From Halobacillus mangrovi (GTDB lineage: Bacteria; Bacillota; Bacilli; Bacillales; Halobacillaceae), in assembly GCF_002097535.1 (NCBI RefSeq), contig NZ_CP020772.1:1364001-1428000 (forward strand): a stretch of DNA of 64,000 nt, written 5' to 3'. Both the position numbers and the translations under genes were made by a program. Numbering within the stretch: position 1 is the first letter of the stretch; the number at the start of each line of letters is the position of its first letter. Below the pieces are notes generated by a model, which was not told where the DNA came from, ran no database searches, and saw nothing but the letters and a program-made list of their open reading frames with translations. Positions 1 to 9,160 of the stretch are shown here, piece by piece.

Positions 1-375
1 ATAAAAGTTTTTGGAGAAAGCTCTGAAAGCAACAAGAATGCATTTGTTTCCATTGTCTTGAGAGATGAAAATTTGTACTACTTTTTTCCTGTTCTTAACT
101 TTTTTTGAAACTATCCCCATGTCTAACCGTCCAAGTAATACAAGGGAAAAACAAAGCTAGAGATGGTGCCGGAAAAACGATTAAAGTGTTTATGAAAGTA
201 AAAAAAGGGCTAACAAATAATTAAGAAAAAATGTATATCTCGGACGTCTTTGTTGTGCTATAATCTTTTAAGATTATTGTTCGAAGTAGAGCAGGATTTA
301 TTCAGCAAGAGATGGAAAAATTATAGTAGCTTACTTCAAAGTGGAGAGGACATAATAAACCTGAGGAGGGTCTTT
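1..375. other. Upstream region of tagO, no gene recognised
   Basis: No open reading frame of recognisable family was seen here on either strand. The only supported element is the promoter just before tagO (259-264). The left edge may be the tail of an upstream intergenic region cut by the window. Confidence 0.5.
252..264 (+). promoter_or_regulatory. Extended -10 promoter of tagO
   Basis: A perfect TATAAT (259-264) is preceded one base upstream by TG (256-257), giving an extended -10 element. No good -35 is visible at the normal spacing. It lies about 110 bp before the tagO start, so the leader is fairly long. Confidence 0.5.
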
Positions 376-1419
376 ATGGAGTATAAGGCCTTGTTATTCT
401 GCTTTATAGCATCTGTTTTAATTACGCCGCTTGTAAAGAAGATGGCGATTAAAATTGGAGCAACCGATAAACCGAATCATCGAAAAGTGCATAAGATCGT
501 CATGCCGCGGCTAGGGGGACTAGCCATATTTCTCAGTTTCGCCATTGGCTTATTGTTTTTCTTTCCTGAAAGTAAATTCACATGGCCTGTATTTATAGGA
601 GCAACAATTATTATTATTACAGGAATTCTTGATGATATGAAGGAATTGTCAGCGAAGGTAAAGCTTGGTGGTCAACTGTTAGCAACGATCGTAGTTGTTA
701 TCGGCGGTGTTCAAGTCGAATACATTAATTTACCTTTCGGAGGTCAATTGGAATTTGGATATTTGAGCATTCCGATTACGATTTTATGGATTGTCGGGAT
801 AACTAACGCGATCAACTTGATCGACGGGCTTGATGGACTGGCAGCAGGAGTATCAGCCATTGCGCTGTTGACGATATCTGGAATGGCGATCACGATGGGG
901 AATGTGTTCGTGGTTTTTGCAGGCTTTATGATGCTAGGAAGTACACTAGGATTTCTCCTTTACAACTTTTACCCGGCAAAAATTTTCATGGGAGATACCG
1001 GAGCTTTGTTCTTAGGCTTTATGATCAGTGTTCTTTCTTTACTTGGATTTAAAAATGTTACCTTGTTCTCATTCATTATTCCGGTCATCATACTTGGTGT
1101 TCCGATCTCGGATACCCTTTTTGCGATTGTGCGAAGAGTTATCCAACGGAAGCCGCTGTCCGCACCAGATAAATCTCACTTACATCACTGCCTCATAAAT
1201 TTAGGGTATAGCCATCCGGAGACAGTGCTTATGATTTATGCTGTTAGTGCCTTATTTAGTTTAGCCGCAGTCATCTTTTCACAGGCAACGATGTTCGGAG
1301 CCCTGTCAGTCATTGCTCTCCTCATCCTCATGATTGAGTTGATTGTTGAAATGACAGGCTTAATCGGTAAAGAATACAAACCAATTCTTAATTTAATTAA
1401 AGATTATCGCAAACGATAA
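376..1419 (+). CDS. tagO: Undecaprenyl-phosphate GlcNAc-1-phosphate transferase TagO
   Basis: This membrane enzyme of the MraY/WecA/TagO family moves GlcNAc-1-phosphate from UDP-GlcNAc onto undecaprenyl phosphate, the first step of wall teichoic acid linkage-unit synthesis. The 347-aa protein is almost entirely hydrophobic helices. The family motifs are visible: the DD pair at residues 86-87, NLIDGLDGLAAG near 148-157 with two acidic residues, FMGDTGALFLGF near 205-216, and the cytoplasmic HLHH near 268-271. The start at ATG 376 is chosen because GGAGGG lies just upstream and the family N-terminus begins there; a longer reading frame upstream has no matching residues. It is followed by a strong terminator and a convergent LCP gene that works in the same pathway. 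Very likely correct. Confidence 0.96.
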   Translation: MEYKALLFCFIASVLITPLVKKMAIKIGATDKPNHRKVHKIVMPRLGGLAIFLSFAIGLLFFFPESKFTWPVFIGATIIIITGILDDMKELSAKVKLGGQLLATIVVVIGGVQVEYINLPFGGQLEFGYLSIPITILWIVGITNAINLIDGLDGLAAGVSAIALLTISGMAITMGNVFVVFAGFMMLGSTLGFLLYNFYPAKIFMGDTGALFLGFMISVLSLLGFKNVTLFSFIIPVIILGVPISDTLFAIVRRVIQRKPLSAPDKSHLHHCLINLGYSHPETVLMIYAVSALFSLAAVIFSQATMFGALSVIALLILMIELIVEMTGLIGKEYKPILNLIKDYRKR

Positions 1420-1426
1420 AGATATA

Positions 1427-1463
1427 AGCTGCCTTGCAGAATCCCTGCAAGGCAGCTATTTTT
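1427..1463 (+). terminator. Terminator of tagO
   Basis: Inverted repeat with 13-bp arms AGCTGCCTTGCAG (1427-1439) and its complement (1445-1457), followed by ATTTTTATT. Confidence 0.85.
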
Positions 1464-1497
1464 ATTACCTGGGAAATAAATCGTCGAATGGTGGAAA

Positions 1498-1536
1498 GTA
1501 AAACGCGAATGAACCTTATAATGGCCCATTCGCGTT
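1498..1536 (-). terminator. Terminator of the LCP gene
   Basis: Arms AACGCGAATG (1502-1511) and CATTCGCGTT (1527-1536) form a perfect 10-bp stem. Read on the minus strand it is followed by TTTTA, just beyond the stop of the LCP gene. Confidence 0.7.
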
Positions 1537-1542
1537 ATTGTT

Positions 1543-2553
1543 TCACGTTTCACTTTCATCATCGGCATCATCTGCAAACGTATTTACCTCTTGATCTTCG
1601 TCTGGTTTTTCAAGGTTGAGGTGTGTCCTTAGTTCACTCTTAGTTGAAAGCAAACTGTCTTCATAAACGTCATAATACCATACGCCGTTTTTTCTCATTC
1701 CTTCACCTTGAAGCTGCATTTTCTCAAAGGATAATCCTTGTTTTTCTAGAAAGTAATCTTTGAAGGAGATCATTTCGTCAAATGTTAAATTCGTCTTGAG
1801 ATTATTACTGATGGAATCGAGGATTTCACTGAAATTACTCATGGAACTCGTCGTCATGGATTGTCGGACTATTTCTTGAATTAAATCCATCTGTCTTTGC
1901 CCGCGTGCAAGATCGCTATCATATTTTCTTGTTCTTGCTAAGGCCAATGCTTCTTCCCCATTTAACCTTTGGTATCCTTTTTCAAGTTCAATGGCACCAG
2001 CCTGGTCTGCACTGTTCTGCTCTGTTATGTCAAAAGGAACATTGTAGGTGATACCGCCTATAGAATTGACAACTTCGATGAAAGAATTAAAGTTCAAACG
2101 CACATAATAATCAACAGGAACGTTAAACATTTCCTCTACAGTTGTAACAGTGGCATCGATTCCTCCGAAGGCGTGGGCGTGAGTGATTTTGTCCTTGTAG
2201 CCGACTTCTGGGATGTAGGTGTAGGAGTCTCGAGGGATGCTGACCATTTTGATTGACTTGTCATCGTCATTAAATGTTGCGAGTACGAGGGCGTCAGATC
2301 TGGTCGAATTTGAAGATCGTTTTTCACTATCGTCAATCCCAACAAATAACACGGAAGTATGGTCATATTCGGGATTAACGACTTCTCTACGTTTCTCAGA
2401 CTTTTCGCCGCGATCAAGCTCTTGATGAGAGTCAACGGCTGTTTGTTTCACCTGGTCGGTGAGGTAAGCTGCATAACCTGCAGCTGCACCGATACCCATT
2501 AAGAATACAAATGCCAAAGACCACAAGAAAATTTTGAGCTTTTTGTGTTTCAT
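1543..2553 (-). CDS. tagV: LytR-CpsA-Psr (LCP) family wall teichoic acid ligase
   Basis: LCP proteins attach undecaprenyl-linked teichoic acid chains to peptidoglycan outside the membrane. The 336-aa protein has a short basic N-terminus, one membrane helix at about residues 8-30, and an extracellular LCP domain from about 75 to 230. Typical elements are VGIDDSE, TRSDALVL, the SIPRDS loop, and the conserved ARTRK..D.ARGQRQ block that binds the pyrophosphate lipid. The C-terminal tail is very acidic. It lies convergent to tagO and next to yvyE, as tagV (yvhJ) does in B. subtilis, so I infer the TagV member rather than TagT or TagU; the family call is firm, the paralogue less so. Confidence 0.88.
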   Translation of the reverse strand: MKHKKLKIFLWSLAFVFLMGIGAAAGYAAYLTDQVKQTAVDSHQELDRGEKSEKRREVVNPEYDHTSVLFVGIDDSEKRSSNSTRSDALVLATFNDDDKSIKMVSIPRDSYTYIPEVGYKDKITHAHAFGGIDATVTTVEEMFNVPVDYYVRLNFNSFIEVVNSIGGITYNVPFDITEQNSADQAGAIELEKGYQRLNGEEALALARTRKYDSDLARGQRQMDLIQEIVRQSMTTSSMSNFSEILDSISNNLKTNLTFDEMISFKDYFLEKQGLSFEKMQLQGEGMRKNGVWYYDVYEDSLLSTKSELRTHLNLEKPDEDQEVNTFADDADDESET

Positions 2554-2570
2554 GGTGGGGAACTACTCCT

Positions 2571-3212
2571 TTATTCAGGGGCCACATCAAACTCCACATA
2601 TGATGAGTCTCCCTGTGTAATCGTAGCCTGATTACTTGTCAGGTCAGTGATAAAGTTTTTGAATTCTGTCTCCTGACCACTTTCTACATATATTATTAGT
2701 TCCACATTTTCCATGTAATTAATCGTTTGAAGAGCATATTGAGAGTTACGGACTTCATTTTCCAGTTTTCCAAGTAAGTGATACTCGACAATTACTTTCA
2801 TTTCGTTCATTAGCTGACGCTTTACGATCCCGGTCTTGTCAATGGCTGCTGAAGCTGTGCCAGAATAAGCTCTAATTAACCCCCCAGCCCCAAGCTTTAT
2901 GCCGCCAAAATAACGGGTCACAACAACGGCTGTATCTTTCAGCCCTTTTCTTTTAAGCACTTCAAGCATCGGTACACCCGCTGTACCACTCGGTTCGCCG
3001 TCATCATTGGCTTTTTGAATTAAATCGTGTTCCCCGATCATGTAAGCGGAACAGTTGTGTGTGGCATCATGGTGCTTCTTTTTGATTTCCTGTATAAAAG
3101 CTTGCGCCTGTTCTTCCGTTTCACACCGTTTGACATATCCGATAAACCGGGATTTCTGTATGGTCACTTCTTCTGATCCTTCAGGTCTTACTGTATAATA
3201 ATTTTCTAACAT
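2571..3212 (-). CDS. yvyE: YigZ/IMPACT family protein YvyE
   Basis: Conserved protein of the YigZ/IMPACT family (UPF0029), of unclear biochemical role; relatives are linked to translation stress. The 213-aa product has the diagnostic block from about residue 45 to 125: HHDATHNCSAY, DDGEPSGTAG, VVVTRYFGGIKLGAGGLIRAY. The C-terminal domain from about 140 onward matches the usual small ferredoxin-like domain. I chose the start at 3212 because GGGAGGTT lies upstream on the minus strand and the family N-terminus MLENYYTV begins there; the frame stays open far upstream without similarity. It is 17 bp upstream of the LCP gene and probably shares a transcript with it, divergent from degS. Confidence 0.9.
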   Translation of the reverse strand: MLENYYTVRPEGSEEVTIQKSRFIGYVKRCETEEQAQAFIQEIKKKHHDATHNCSAYMIGEHDLIQKANDDGEPSGTAGVPMLEVLKRKGLKDTAVVVTRYFGGIKLGAGGLIRAYSGTASAAIDKTGIVKRQLMNEMKVIVEYHLLGKLENEVRNSQYALQTINYMENVELIIYVESGQETEFKNFITDLTSNQATITQGDSSYVEFDVAPE

Positions 3213-3381
3213 AATGAGCTGAACCTCCCAATCATTCATTATATAAGCGGGGGCCGCTTTCGGCAAATATAGGCAGCTTTTATCAAAATAATAAAGCACA
3301 TACTTTTTTTGTGATAAAAAACCCCCACAAATTGACTTAGGTCGAACGAATGAGTGTGTGAATATTGATGGAGGGACTATG

Positions 3382-4521
3382 ATGAGTGAAGAGAAACTAC
3401 GGGATAAAACTTTAGATTTCATCATCGGCGAAATGGTCGATACAGTTACAAACAGCCGAGATGAAATTTTCACTATTGGTGAAGAGACCCGTACTGAATT
3501 TGAAAAATTAAACAAAGAACTAATAGAGACGAAACGGCAAGTCCTTGCATTCATTGAGGAGGGGGATAAGCTCGAACAAAAAGTGCGCTTGTCCCGCATG
3601 CGCTTATCAGAGGTCAGTAAGCAATTCCAGAAATATTCAGAAGATGAAATTAGAGAAGTATATGAACAGACGCATGGGTTGCAAATGGATTTGTCCATGA
3701 AGCGAGAAAAGGAAAAGCAACTACGAGAACGCAGAGATGACCTTGAATTCCGGCTGAAGAACCTTGATGAAACCATTCATCGCGCGGAAGCACTCGGAGG
3801 GAAGATATCTGTCGTACTCAACTATTTACAAGAAGACTTCAAGCACGTAACCGATGCGCTCGAAGATGCGAAAGAGAAACAAAAATTCGGTCTGCAGATT
3901 ATTGAAGCGCAGGAAGATGAAAGACGGCGCCTTTCAAGAGAAATTCATGATGGACCGGCGCAAATGCTGGCCAATGTCATGCTAAGGTCCGACCTCGTCG
4001 ATCGCACTTATCGAGAGCGGGGCGTGGACGAAGCATTACAAGAAATGAAAAATGTAAGAAAAATGGTGCGTTCTGCCTTGTATGAGGTGCGCAGAATTAT
4101 CTATGATCTAAGGCCAATGGCATTGGATGATCTCGGACTTGTTCCAACATTGAAAAAATACTTGGCCACGGTGGAAGAATATAACGATTTGACGATTACG
4201 TACACTTCATTTGGAAAAGAGAGAAGACTAGAATCCAAATATGAAGTTGCTCTCTTCCGGTTGATTCAAGAAGCTGTTCAAAATGCAATCAAACATGCGA
4301 ACGCTTCTACCATTCATGTAAAAATGGATATGAATTACGAAGCCGTAAAGATCATAGTAAAAGATGATGGGGATGGTTTTGATCCTTCTGTTAAAAAGGA
4401 TAAATCTTTTGGCTTAGTCGGTATGCGGGAACGTGTAGATATGCTAGAAGGGGAACTCACGATCGATTCCAGCCCTGGAGAAGGGACCATCGTCACGATT
4501 TCTCTGCCAATAAATAGTTAA
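3382..4521 (+). CDS. degS: Sensor histidine kinase DegS
   Basis: Cytoplasmic kinase that phosphorylates DegU and controls exoenzymes, motility and competence. The 379-aa protein has no membrane helix. Residues 1-165 form the coiled-coil sensor domain, followed by a HisKA_3 dimerisation domain with the phospho-accepting His at residue 189 (REIHDGPAQ), which is the same position as in B. subtilis DegS, and a GHKL ATPase domain with N box (EAVQNAIKHA), DDGDGFD and GLVGMRERV. Two in-frame ATGs are adjacent (3379 and 3382); the second is better spaced from GGAGGG (3369-3374). It is divergent from yvyE and 158 bp upstream of degU. Confidence 0.96.
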   Translation: MSEEKLRDKTLDFIIGEMVDTVTNSRDEIFTIGEETRTEFEKLNKELIETKRQVLAFIEEGDKLEQKVRLSRMRLSEVSKQFQKYSEDEIREVYEQTHGLQMDLSMKREKEKQLRERRDDLEFRLKNLDETIHRAEALGGKISVVLNYLQEDFKHVTDALEDAKEKQKFGLQIIEAQEDERRRLSREIHDGPAQMLANVMLRSDLVDRTYRERGVDEALQEMKNVRKMVRSALYEVRRIIYDLRPMALDDLGLVPTLKKYLATVEEYNDLTITYTSFGKERRLESKYEVALFRLIQEAVQNAIKHANASTIHVKMDMNYEAVKIIVKDDGDGFDPSVKKDKSFGLVGMRERVDMLEGELTIDSSPGEGTIVTISLPINS

Positions 4522-4679
4522 TATGAAGATTAACTATGTAAAATGGCATGAATCGTTTATAATAGAATTTAGGATTAGGGTAAAACAAATAAAGAAAAAT
4601 AGAGAAATATAGAGATCTGATATAGGATAGGGGACCGTAAGAAAATCCATTATTTGCAAGAAAATAGGAGGAAAAGATC

Positions 4680-5357
4680 ATGACGACCAGAATAGTCCTG
4701 ATTGATGACCATAAATTATTCCGTGAAGGCGTAAAAAGAATCTTAGACTTTGAATCTAGTTTTGAAGTAGTAGCTGAAGGAGACGATGGCAGCGCGGCAT
4801 TGAACTTGATTGAGGAGCACGCACCAGATGTGGTGTTGATGGATATCAATATGCCAAGCATGAACGGTGTAGAAGCTACTGCTGAAATTACGAAAAAATA
4901 TCCTGAAATGAAAGTGATCATCCTATCTATTCATGATGATGAAAACTACGTGACTCATGCACTGAAAACAGGTGCTCAAGGTTACTTGTTGAAGGAAATG
5001 GATTCTGATGCGTTGATCGATGCCATCAAAGTAGTCAGTGATGGCGGGTCCTATCTTCATCCGAAAGTAACTCATAACTTAGTTGCCGAATACCGACGTC
5101 TTGCTGAAAATAAAGGAAGCAGCGCTTACCGCACGATCGAGTATCGTAAGCCGTTGCATTTGCTGACTCGCCGCGAATGCGAAGTGCTTCAGCTTCTAGC
5201 TGACGGAAACAGTAACCGCGGAGTAGCTGAATCCCTTTATATCAGTGAAAAGACCGTCAAAAACCACGTGAGTAACATTTTGCAGAAAATGAACGTTAAC
5301 GACCGGACTCAGGCCGTTGTTACAGCGATTAAGAATGGCTGGGTTGAAGTCATCTAA
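4680..5357 (+). CDS. degU: Response regulator DegU
   Basis: NarL/LuxR-type response regulator, partner of DegS. Residues 1-120 are a receiver domain with DD at 9-10, the phosphorylated Asp at 55 ([11 protein letters not shown]) and Lys in GYLLKEM. Residues about 155-225 are a LuxR helix-turn-helix ([27 protein letters not shown]). The 225-aa length fits the family. RBS is AGGAGG just upstream. The 158-bp gap from degS contains a TATAAT (4558-4563) with poor -35, so degU may also have its own promoter, as known in B. subtilis. It ends at a strong hairpin. Confidence 0.97.
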   Translation: MTTRIVLIDDHKLFREGVKRILDFESSFEVVAEGDDGSAALNLIEEHAPDVVLMDINMPSMNGVEATAEITKKYPEMKVIILSIHDDENYVTHALKTGAQGYLLKEMDSDALIDAIKVVSDGGSYLHPKVTHNLVAEYRRLAENKGSSAYRTIEYRKPLHLLTRRECEVLQLLADGNSNRGVAESLYISEKTVKNHVSNILQKMNVNDRTQAVVTAIKNGWVEVI

Positions 5358-5375
5358 TGGTAGTTAGCCATACAA

Positions 5376-5430
5376 AGGCTACCGTTCGAGGTATACATTT
5401 TATACCTCGAACGGTAGCCTATTTATTTTG
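5376..5430 (+). terminator. Terminator of degSU
   Basis: Perfect 20-bp arms (5376-5395 and 5401-5420) around a 5-nt loop, followed by ATTTATTTT. An unusually long perfect stem. Confidence 0.85.
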
Positions 5431-5470
5431 ACTGTTGGATATTTAACTTTTTTCACCTCTCGCCCCCCCT

Positions 5471-5485
5471 CCTCAGGTCATCCAG
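5471..5485 (+). repeat. Solitary copy of the CCTCAGGTCATCCAG motif
   Basis: This 15-mer recurs at 35760 and 35784 and, inverted, in the palindrome at 35781-35819. Here it lies alone between degU and degV. Confidence 0.5.
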
Positions 5486-5631
5486 TAAATGGTAAACGGA
5501 GATTGTTTCTCAGTTCCAGTTTTTTGGTGCAAAGTGCAGGTGGTTCATGTAGAATGATAGAAAGAGATTTTAGTATGATAAACTCTACATATTTGGATCA
5601 CAATCTTAAGTTAAATAAGGAGTTGGATCAA

Positions 5632-6477
5632 ATGAAAACAGCGGTGCTAACCGACAGTACGGCTTACATACCTCGAGATGTTCGCAAAGCTAACCACATA
5701 CATATGGTCCCGTTGAACGTCATTTTTGGTCATGAATCCTATCAGGAAGAAATTGATATAAGTTCGGAAGATTTTTACGATATGGTAAAAGAAGGCGGTG
5801 AGCTTCCGAAGACGTCACAACCTTCGATCGGTTCAATGACGAAAAAACTGGAAGAGCTTGCTGCTGAGTATGATGCGGTTATTGCCATCCACTTATCGAG
5901 CGGTATTAGCGGTACGTACCAGGCGATGGTAACGGCTGGTGAAATGGTGGAAGAGATCGATGTCTATGTCTATGACTCTGAAATCAGTTGTCTGATGCAA
6001 GGTTTTTACGCCCTGGAAGCGGCTGAACTTGCGAACAACGGAGCGACCCCAGATCAAATTATTCCGCGTCTTGATGAAATGAAGCAGACAATGAATGCTT
6101 ATTTCATGGTTGATGATTTGAGTCATCTTCAACGCGGGGGACGCTTGAACGGAGCACAGGCGTTTATCGGAAGTCTGCTGCAAGTGAAGCCTGTGCTGCA
6201 TTTTGTTAATACGAAAATTGTTCCCTTTGAAAAAATCCGCACGCGTAAAAAAGCTATAAAAAGGATTATGAGCCTCTTTGAAGAATCGGTTCAAGAAGGC
6301 GGCCAGTATAAGGCCTGTCTTATTCATGCCAATCAGCATAACGAAGCAAAAGAATTAAAAGAAGAACTTGAATCCAGGTTTGATCATGTGGATATAGAAC
6401 TCAGTTATTTTGGACCTGTCATTGGCACCCATCTTGGCGAAGGAGCCATTGGGTTAGGTTGGTACCGTAAGTCATAA
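5632..6477 (+). CDS. degV: DegV family fatty-acid-binding protein
   Basis: DegV (FakB-like) proteins bind a fatty acid and present it to a fatty acid kinase. The 281-aa protein has the family signatures: TDSTAYIP at residues 6-13, SQPSIG near residue 63, the acyl-contacting HLSSGISGTYQ near residue 87, and the C-terminal GPVIGTHLGEGAIGLGW. I chose ATG 5632 because AAGGAG lies 9 bp upstream and the family begins MKTAVLTDS; the longer open frame upstream has no similarity. Placement between degU and comFA matches B. subtilis. Confidence 0.94.
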   Translation: MKTAVLTDSTAYIPRDVRKANHIHMVPLNVIFGHESYQEEIDISSEDFYDMVKEGGELPKTSQPSIGSMTKKLEELAAEYDAVIAIHLSSGISGTYQAMVTAGEMVEEIDVYVYDSEISCLMQGFYALEAAELANNGATPDQIIPRLDEMKQTMNAYFMVDDLSHLQRGGRLNGAQAFIGSLLQVKPVLHFVNTKIVPFEKIRTRKKAIKRIMSLFEESVQEGGQYKACLIHANQHNEAKELKEELESRFDHVDIELSYFGPVIGTHLGEGAIGLGWYRKS

Positions 6478-6482
6478 CTGTT

Positions 6483-6520
6483 AGCGCCTGTTTGTGAGAC
6501 TCAACCAGGCGCTTATTTTG
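6483..6520 (+). terminator. Terminator of degV
   Basis: Arms AGCGCCTG and CAGGCGCT (6483-6490, 6506-6513) followed by TATTTTG; the loop is long. Confidence 0.65.
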
Positions 6521-6537
6521 TAAAAGCAGGTGATAAT

Positions 6538-7952
6538 TTGATTGAAGCTCTTCGCAGTTATTTTTCTAAAGACTTCTCCTGGATCCCTCAAGAAACTCCT
6601 CCGCACACTTCTCTTCAACTCGCAGGCAAGCTGCTCCTCAAACGTGAACTTCCTTTTAGCGAAAAAGAAATCACTTCATTAGTAGAACAATCCATTTTGA
6701 CAGCCATTCCTTCCATAGAAAAACACGTCTGGGTTATCGTTGTCGTCGCTGTGGTAACCAAAAAAGAGAATACTTTGCTGAACTGCCTCATTCTTCTTGT
6801 CAACAGACTTGTACCTACTGTCGATTATGTATTCAGATGGGGCGAGTGATTGAGTGCGAGCCGCTTTACTACGGAAGTCCGCAAGTGGAGTGGCCGACAG
6901 ACGAAGAGCCGTGCTCCTGGGAGGGGACACTCACGGTTCATCAAAAGCGTGCGTCAAATGAGCTTAAGGAATTGATCCGTACAGGTGATGGTGAAAAGCT
7001 GATCTGGGCGGTTTGCGGAGCAGGTAAAACAGAAATGCTCTTTCCCGGTATAACAGAAGCATTAAAAACTGGGAAACGCTTATGCCTGGCAACCCCCAGA
7101 ACGGATGTGGTAAGAGAACTGCTTCCCAGATTGCAGCAAGCTTTTCCGGAAACCAAAATCGCGGACTTATATGGTGGAAGTAAAGACAAGGCCGGGGATG
7201 CGTCTTTTGTCATTGCAACCACTCATCAGCTCTACCGCTTTGCCCGGGCTTTTGATGTGATGATCATTGATGAATTGGATGCATTTCCGTTTCATAATGA
7301 CCCTTCTCTCCACTATGCAGCAGCTAGAGCTGCTACAGAAAACGCTGCACTCATTTACTTGACGGCTACTCCAAGAAAAGGTCAAAAAAAGCGTATTCGA
7401 TCCAAGTCCTTGCCTGTAGTATTTATCCCAAAGCGTTTTCATGGTTATCCTCTCCCGGTTCCGAAATTTAAACTTACTCCTACACTCCACCGACATTTAA
7501 AACGAAGTCAACTCCCCACATCTATACTGGAAAGAATACGCCACCAGCAAAACTCTCACCGGCAATTGTTAATCTTTCTCCCGACAAAGCAACTGGCTGA
7601 GAAGATCGCCTCTTATTTAAAATCCTTTTCTTTTCAAGTGGAGTATGTCCATGCGGATGACCCTTTAAGAGCAGAAAAAGTGTCTGCTTTTCGTGCAAAA
7701 GAGTATAACATCCTCGTTACTACAACGATTTTAGAGCGTGGTGTAACTTTTCCGTCTGTCGATGTCTATATCGTGGACGCGAGCCATGAAGTGTTCGATG
7801 AGCCTGCTCTTGTCCAAATTGCAGGCCGAGCTGGGCGCAGCCCAGAAGACCCCACGGGTGATGTGTTCTTTTTTCATATAGGGAAAACGAATGCGATGCA
7901 TGATGCCCAGGACGCGATTATTGACATGAACCGGTTAGGGGCAAAGTCATGA
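6538..7952 (+). pseudogene. comFA: Late competence helicase ComFA, frameshifted
   Basis: ComFA is a DEAD-box ATPase needed for taking up single-stranded DNA during transformation. The first frame begins at TTG 6538 (RBS AGGTGAT) and encodes about 60 N-terminal residues, then loses similarity. From 6720 the next frame (-1) carries the conserved four-cysteine zinc finger (YRCRRCG ... CTYCRLC), followed by the helicase core: WAVCGAGKTEM Walker A, IIDELDAFP (DEAD-like box), YLTATP, and QIAGRAGR. The two halves join in the A5 run at 6719-6723, so one missing A explains the break. A separate product from ATG 6837 would contain the helicase but lack the zinc finger. Either a real mutation, a sequencing error, or less likely ribosomal slippage. 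It overlaps comFC by ATGA. Confidence 0.85.
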
Positions 7953-8614
7953 GATGCCTCGTCTGTCTTAACTCCATCGATCCTCAAGTTACATGGGAAA
8001 ACTTTTTGCAGTTTCATGAGAAAGACAAACTTTGTACAGATTGCTCAAAGCATATGGAACGGATAACGAGGCCAGGATGTCCGAGGTGTTTCCGGACAGA
8101 TTCCAAAGGTGTTTGCTATGACTGTGAGCGCTGGGAAGAGAGCTACGACGGCGTACTGGAAAAGAACGTTTCAGTCTTTCGCTACAATGATTTCTCGAAA
8201 GAAGTTGTCGCGCGCTGGAAGTACCGCGGAGACTATGTTTTGATGAAAGCTTATCAAATGGACATTTTAAATTCATTCAATCTGCATTATCCTGAAGTCT
8301 TTCCTCTCGTAGCCATTCCTCTTAGTAAAGCGCGACTAAAAGAGAGGGGATTCAATCAATCGGAAGCCATCATTCGTCTTTTACAAGGAGACCCTCATCA
8401 TCTACTAACAAGAACGGGTGATGAAAAGCAATCAAAGAAACAACGCTCCGAACGAATCCATTCGACGAACCCCTTTACATTAACTAAAGCAATTCATGAC
8501 CCCATCATTCTTATTGATGATATTTACACGACAGGTTCAACGCTAAGGCATGCGGCAAGTTTATTGAAAAAAGAAGGCTGTCCCCACGTGTACGCTTTTA
8601 CGATTTTTCGTTAA
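7949..8614 (+). CDS. comFC: Competence protein ComFC, phosphoribosyltransferase-like
   Basis: ComFC/GntX family protein required for DNA uptake in transformation. The 221-aa product has an N-terminal cysteine-rich zinc module (MRCLVC, CTDC, CPRC, CYDC in the first 60 residues) and a C-terminal type I phosphoribosyltransferase fold with the PRPP-binding loop LIDDIYTTGSTL near residue 190 and RLKERGFNQS near residue 125. ATG 7949 overlaps the comFA stop (ATGA), indicating translational coupling to the helicase half of comFA. The gene itself is intact. Confidence 0.94.
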   Translation: MRCLVCLNSIDPQVTWENFLQFHEKDKLCTDCSKHMERITRPGCPRCFRTDSKGVCYDCERWEESYDGVLEKNVSVFRYNDFSKEVVARWKYRGDYVLMKAYQMDILNSFNLHYPEVFPLVAIPLSKARLKERGFNQSEAIIRLLQGDPHHLLTRTGDEKQSKKQRSERIHSTNPFTLTKAIHDPIILIDDIYTTGSTLRHAASLLKKEGCPHVYAFTIFR

Positions 8615-8619
8615 CTTGT

Positions 8620-8648
8620 TCTTTGGTTTGGGAAGTTCTTGCCGATAT
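8620..8648 (+). promoter_or_regulatory. SigD-type promoter of yvyF-flgM
   Basis: GCCGATAT at 8641-8648 is a perfect flagellar sigma-D -10. The -35 (consensus TAAA) is weak here. The same bases also contain a SigA-like TATAAT. B. subtilis yvyF-flgM is known to be SigD-dependent. Confidence 0.6.
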
Positions 8649-8681
8649 AATAGAAAAAGAAAGTTGTAGGAGGAAACGGCG

Positions 8682-9089
8682 GTGGGAATGGTAGACAATT
8701 GTCCGCATTGCAACGCCATTTTTATGAAAGATACGACTTATATTTGTCCATCATGTAGAAAAATAGAAGAAGAGCAATTCCATACTGTATATGGTTTTTT
8801 GAGAAATAAGCGAAATCGAACAGCGACGATTGCCGAAGTTGTAGAAGAAACCGGTGTACCTCAAAACCAACTTCGTGAATTTGTAAAACAGAAGCGGCTG
8901 CACCCGGCTCAATTTCCTAATCTAGCGTATTTGTGCGAGAAATGCGGAGCAGAGATTAAAAGCGGGCGTATTTGTAAAGACTGCACGAAAGAAATTGAGG
9001 ATGGATTACTAAAGCATGCACGAAATGAGAGATCATCTCTAGAAGAGTATGACCTATTACTCTATGAAGAAGCGGTAAGGATGATTTAA
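8682..9089 (+). CDS. yvyF: YvyF family flagellar operon protein (TIGR03826-like)
   Basis: Small conserved protein encoded at the head of the late flagellar cluster in Bacillus. The 135-aa product has zinc-ribbon-like cysteine pairs at the N-terminus (CPHC, CPSC) and centre (CEKC, CKDC), separated by a winged-helix-like segment (TIAEVVEETGVPQNQLREFV). The RBS AGGAGG (8668-8673) favours the GTG at 8682 over the ATG at 8688. Biochemical role not established. Followed by flgM after 71 bp. Confidence 0.88.
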   Translation: MGMVDNCPHCNAIFMKDTTYICPSCRKIEEEQFHTVYGFLRNKRNRTATIAEVVEETGVPQNQLREFVKQKRLHPAQFPNLAYLCEKCGAEIKSGRICKDCTKEIEDGLLKHARNERSSLEEYDLLLYEEAVRMI

Positions 9090-9160
9090 CATTCCCGTTC
9101 ATCAACCGATAGAAAAGGTAGAAGATAATCTGCGTGAATATAAAGAAAGAGGTGAATGGC

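Noticed and set aside
1543..2553. Several plus-strand open frames across the LCP gene
   Set aside because: They have no RBS or similarity and mirror the codon structure of the minus-strand gene.
6700..6730. Programmed -1 frameshift in comFA
   Set aside because: The A-run does not form a canonical slippery heptamer in the starting frame (codons ATA-GAA-AAA), so a one-base deletion is the simpler reading; kept as a possibility only.
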